DNA of 64,000 nucleotides from positions 146,501-210,500 of the forward strand of contig JAPMOS010000024.1 of assembly GCA_027972325.1 (NCBI GenBank). Direction: 5' to 3'. This DNA comes from Paratrimastix pyriformis. Its lineage: Eukaryota > Preaxostyla > Paratrimastigidae. Both the position numbers and the translations under genes were made by a program. A model generated the notes under the pieces. That model was not told the origin of the DNA, did not search any database, and was given only the letters and a program-made list of their open reading frames with translations. Positions 60,403 to 64,000 of the stretch are shown here, piece after piece; the first letter of the stretch is position 1, and the number at the start of each line of letters is the position of its first letter.

Positions 60403-61577
60403 CGGACCTGGGTGCATTGCGTGCCTTGATGGCCTTGGCCAGGGCCTCCTCGCATGCGCTCTTGGAGCCCAGGTCGTCCTGGCTGATGCGGGTCCACCCG
60501 CCCGGGTTGTGGCCCACCAGCGCATCCGCAAAGGTGCTCTGGCCAGCCCGCGAGGGGGGGGGGGGGGGGGGGGGTCGATGGATGGAAGAGACAGAATGAG
60601 TGGGTGCGGGTTGATGCCCCCACGGCACAGGACAGGAGGTGGTGAGAGGCGAGGCGATGGTCCAGCCCGGGAGAGCGAGGAGCGGGGAGGTAGGATGAGC
60701 TGTGCGGATGCAGATGCGAGTGCATTCGGGGAATGGGGAATGGGGGTGATGCCGACCTTGCCCGAGCCGGGCATCCCCACCAGGACGACGAACCGGGGCG
60801 CCGACTTGGCGGCTGACCTGAGGGCCTTCTCCTGGTCCTTGGCGGCCCGCTTCTGGGCGGCCGTCAGGGGGGGCTGGGGCTGGGGCTGGGGCGGGTGCGG
60901 CGGGTTTTGGGGCGCGGGGCAGCGGGCGCAGGGGCACTGGTGGCAGCGGTGGTCGCGGCGGGGGAGGCGGCGGGTGCGCGAACGCGAGCGACCGCTGGGG
61001 GTCGGTGATGAGGACGGGGATTGCGAAGGGTGTGTGTGTGGGGGTGGGGGTGGGGGGGGGGTGGGGTGGAGTGAGCGTCTGGATGGACAAAATGAACGAG
61101 GAATTCTGTGTGGGCGTGGACGAATGGGTGGGTGGGTGGGCGGGCAGCAGACGAGGCGGGCCCAGGCGCAGGCGTGGCCGTTGCCGTTGCCGTGGCCGCG
61201 GCAGGGGAGGCTGCTCCTCCTCTGCGCCCACGGGCAGCGCAGGGCGGCGGCACGGGCTGCAGCTCCACCTCGGGGATGTGGGCCAGGTCGGGGCGCAGGG
61301 TGGCCTTCCGCCAGGTGCGCAGCCAGCTGTCGTCCGTCTGGATGTGCCTTGCGCACTGCAGGGATGGGAAAGAGGGGGGGGGGGGGGGGGGGGTTACCAT
61401 CATCATCATCCCAATCATCATCCCAATCATCATCCCAATCATCATCCCAATCATCATCCCAATCATCATCCCAAATCATCCAATCATCCAATCATCGTCC
61501 AATCATCGTCCAATCATCGTCCAATCATCGTCCAATCATCGTCCAATCATCGTCCAATCATCGTCCAATCATCGTCC

Positions 61578-61652
<75 letters not shown>

Positions 61653-63299
61653 ATCATCATCATCCAATCATCATCATCCAATCATCATCCAATCATCATC
61701 ATCCAATCATCATCATCCAATCATCATCATCATCATCATCATCATCCAGTCATCATCATCATCATCATCATCATCACCCACCACCATCATCATCATCGTC
61801 CATTCAGTCATCGTCATCCAATCACCATCAGCAGCCATTCGCCATTCATTCACATTCACCAATCACCATCGATGGGGGGCGGGACCGGGGCGGACCGTAC
61901 TTGGCGATGCAGCCCTCGAACTCGGCATCGCTGTATGCGCGGCTCATGCGGATGACGAATCCCTCCGGCCCGCAGGGCAGCCCGGCGCCTGCGTGGTCAG
62001 ACATGTGTGTGTCAGGCATGGTTCATGAGTGCGAGTGTTTACGTCATTCCTGCAGCAATATGTCGTGAAAGCGTCGTGAAAGTGTCGTGTAAGTGTCGTG
62101 CAAGTGTCGTGTAAGTGTCGTGTAAGTGTCGTGTAAGTGTCGTGTAAGTGTCGTGTAAGTGTCGTGGAAGTGTCGTGTAAGTGTCGTGGAAGTGTCGTGT
62201 AAGTGTCGTGTAAGTGTCGTGGAAGTGTCGTGTAAGTGTCGTGGAAGTGTCGTGTAAGTGTGTAAGTGTCGTGCGTATGGTGGTGTGAGGGTCATGTGTT
62301 CCGTGTCTGCGTCGTGTGTGTCGTCGTGGGCATGTGTCATGGAGACCGGTCATGTGTCACGTGTCATGGGTCATCTCATGCTGGAGACGGGGCGGAAGGG
62401 GGTGGCGAGGGAGGTGCACCGTCATCATGCCGGACCGAGGGCCGAGGGGCGGGCCGCGTGTGTGTCCATCCAGCGGTGGATGGCCTCGGGCGAGTGGAAG
62501 TAGCCCCGGTACAGCAGCGGCACGTGGGGCAGCCCCAGCGCCTGAGGGCAACACCCCGCGACACATCATCGGAGAGCATCAAGACTAGGATCGGGTCCAC
62601 CCAGCCAGCTATTCAACACGATACATCACACGACACAGAACACGACACATATGACACATAACATGACAAATAACATGACACAACAAGACACAGAACACGA
62701 CGCATAACACGACACAACACGACACAACACGACACAACATAACATATAACACCACACCACAATAACACGACACAGAACACGACACATAACACATAACACG
62801 ACACATAACACGACACATAACACATAACACGACACATAACACATAACACGACACATAACACGACACATAACACGACACATAACACATAACACGACACATA
62901 ACACGACACATAACACGACACATAACACTCCCCCGAACGTGACACAGAACACGACCCACAGCAAGGGAATGGCTGCGGACCTTTGCGCAGCAGACGACAT
63001 CGTCCCAGGCGAGCCAGCCGCCCCAGCCCGGGCTGGAGACGTGCACCCCGAACAGGTAGAAGAACGAGCTCAGGGCCGTGTACTCGATCGAGTGGATGCC
63101 CACCTGTGTGCGTATGTGTGTGTGAATGTGAGTGTGGGGAGGGGAGGGAAGATGATCAAAAAGGAGGAAGGGGATGCCAACCTGTGCCTGCGTGTGGGCG
63201 TGCGAGTGAGCGTGTGTGAGTGTGAGGAGGGGAGAGAAGGTGATCAAGATGAAGAAGCGGGGGACTCGATCAAGTGAATATGCAGGCAGACAAGGGCGC

Positions 63300-63363
<64 letters not shown>

Positions 63364-63856
63364 CGCGTCCCCCCCAAACGGACCATGTTCTCGCCGAAGA
63401 GGGAGATCTCCTCCAGCTGGGGCACGGGCCGGCCGGCGGCGCAGGGCAGCCCCCGCACGACCTCCACCACCTGGCCGGTCAGCTCGGCCGACAGGGACTT
63501 GATCGGCCCGAAGGAGGCGTGGCCGGCAGGCGAGCTGTGCGTCCGGGCATAAACCGTCCCGCTCCGCAGGCAGCAGTTCCCGCTGTCGGTGTGTGTGTGT
63601 GTGTGTGTGGGGGGGGGAATCGAGGTGAGAATGTGTCGAACGATGCGTTCCGTGGGCCAGATCCACGCGACCACAGATGGCGACCCCGGCCCCCAAATGC
63701 AGGGCCCCCATTGGGGCCCCAAAGGGCGGGGCGGCTCAATCCCCCCGGGGAGGCAGCCGCACGGGCGGACCCGTCAATCTTCTCGGTGATGACCACCTCG
63801 GGACCCACAAAGACCACGGCCGCCGAATCGGGCAGCCGAATGTCGTCGTCATGCAC
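56499..63856 (-). CDS. RNA repair multi-enzyme: RNA ligase, P-loop kinase, nucleotidyltransferase (5' partial)
   Basis: Exons: 63856-63771, 63582-63384, 63103-62981, 62541-62436, 61988-61896, 61355-61153, 60994-60757, 60538-60408, 59762-59639, 58783-58632, 58265-58094, 57884-57717 and 57416-56499. RNA ligase: ITEKIDG (motif I Lys), ARTHSSPAGHASFGPIK, SLFGENM (motif III), LAWDDV, EGFVIR (motif IV) and AKYV (motif V). Kinase: GMPGSGKST (Walker A split by an intron), ISQDDLGS, VLIDRCNPTPADR, VHFDTPVELCKAR and VDHPTIPFGHGERIVDSFA. Nucleotidyltransferase: VGSRLWGLA...SDYDFYIIL, the G-S...D-x-D signature of pol-beta-type enzymes, with IDATLVRQRDF (third Asp). It could heal 5' ends, seal, and possibly add or transfer nucleotides. 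The join near 61355 is off by two bases within the HIQTDDSW stretch. The start lies beyond the right edge. Confidence 0.85.
58911..59432. repeat. 38-bp minisatellite with an internal palindrome, ~13 copies
   Basis: The unit is gatgatgactggatgagg followed by acacgagaaattctcgatgt. CGAGAA-A-TTCTCG forms a perfect 6-bp stem in every copy. The copies are almost identical, indicating recent expansion. It lies in an intron of the RNA repair gene. Confidence 0.97.
59908..59940 (-). repeat. Exon-edge echo beyond the kinase exon ending 60408
   Basis: On the plus strand GATGACGGACCTAGGTGCAT then TGCGTGCCT matches GATGACGGACCTGGGTGCAT then TGCGTGCCT at the true edge. About 470 nt of GAT satellite separates the two. 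Confidence 0.9.
59941..60400. repeat. GAT / GATTGGATGATGAT / GACCGGATGATGAT satellite
   Basis: Mixed GA-T-triplet arrays with 14-bp ATTGGATGATGATG units, in the intron between the Walker A and VLIDRC exons. Confidence 0.95.
61396..61800. repeat. CATCATCCCAAT, CATCGTCCAAT and CAT satellites
   Basis: Successive homogeneous blocks of CATCATCCCAAT (~6), CATCGTCCAAT (~8), CAT triplets and CATCATCCAAT, in an intron of the RNA repair gene. Confidence 0.95.
62060..62272. repeat. Minisatellite, unit gtgtcgtgtaa (11 bp)
   Basis: About 19 copies of GTGTCGTGTAA/GTGTCGTGGAA. Confidence 0.95.
62622..62930. repeat. Minisatellite, units cacgacacataa and cataa
   Basis: CACGACACATAA units with inserted CACATAA, in the intron between ligase exons 3 and 4. 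Confidence 0.95.
63167..63195 (-). repeat. Exon-edge echo upstream of ligase exon 3
   Basis: On the minus strand CAGGCACAGGTTGGCATCCC copies the acceptor and exon start (CACACACAGGTGGGCATCCA; edge 63103). Confidence 0.7.
63298..63363. repeat. (CCAG)n microsatellite, ~16 copies
   Basis: Perfect GCCA/CCAG tetranucleotide array in an intron of the RNA repair gene. Confidence 0.97.
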
Positions 63857-63887
63857 CTGCCCCCCCCAGCCACCCACAGCAGACGGG

Positions 63888-63920
63888 AAGAGGTGAGGAT
63901 GTCATCGTCACGCACCTGCC
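63888..63920 (-). repeat. Exon-edge echo upstream of the motif I ligase exon
   Basis: On the minus strand GGCAGGTGCGTGACGATGAC then ATCCTCAC copies GGCAGGTGCATGACGACGAC then ATTCGGC at the edge 63856. Confidence 0.85.
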
Positions 63921-64000
63921 CCCAGCCACCAACCACCCACACCACCACCAGCAACACACAGGCACATCTGGGGATGGCATCGCCATGGGTGTGTGGCTTT

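Overview
The window is nuclear DNA from an intron-rich, GC-rich eukaryote, most likely a free-living protist. Genes are split by phase-consistent introns, three eukaryotic-type tRNA genes are present, and a PYM-like protein (exon-junction-complex recycling factor) is encoded. A myristoylated adenylate kinase hints at a flagellate. An anaerobic excavate such as a Preaxostyla species would fit, but I cannot name the organism from sequence alone. Introns fall into two classes: compact ones of about 45-65 nt, and expanded ones of 0.2-1.1 kb packed with microsatellites, minisatellites and G/C homopolymers. Almost every intron I could place by homology or by open-frame continuity starts GTC, usually GTCYG, instead of the usual GTRAG.

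Layout, left to right. 1-4225 (+): a surface protein with Ig-like, EGF-like, transmembrane and proline-rich parts. 4965-5604 (-): a decayed copy of the adenylate kinase 5' half, part of a ~0.95 kb inverted segmental duplication whose other arm is at ~42.2-43.1 kb. 6152-13620 (-): a TPR-like protein with a very long disordered tail. 13753-19377 (+): complete RtcB RNA ligase in 14 exons, then tRNA-Ala(CGC). 19766-20372 (-): thioredoxin-like WCPPC protein. 21706-31643 (-): unrecognised ~1,200-residue Pro/Gln-rich protein in 15 exons. 32449-37436 (+): protein kinase with a coiled coil and leucine-rich repeats, one repeat per exon. 38119-39635 (-): unrecognised coiled-coil protein. 41373-42103 (-): 3' fragment of a non-LTR retrotransposon. 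42495-46160 (+): adenylate kinase with an internal tandem exon duplication. 46339-53655 (+): multi-pass membrane class 3 lipase carrying tRNA-Asn and tRNA-Asp in its introns. 54284-55129 (-): PYM-like. 55259-55867 (+): DUSP23-like phosphatase. 56499-63856 and probably beyond the right edge (-): an RNA ligase, P-loop kinase and nucleotidyltransferase in one gene.

Two RNA-joining enzymes of unrelated families (RtcB and the multidomain ligase), three tRNA genes and PYM give the window an RNA-processing flavour, though linkage may be chance.

The most unusual pattern is what I call exon-edge echoes. In at least five genes, expanded introns contain one to three decayed copies of the adjacent exon edge together with its splice site, about 80-600 nt from the real edge. 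With the GTCYG donor signal, this is the best candidate here for something undescribed. Several exon joins miss frame by one or two bases; these may be unpolished long-read indels or real decay.
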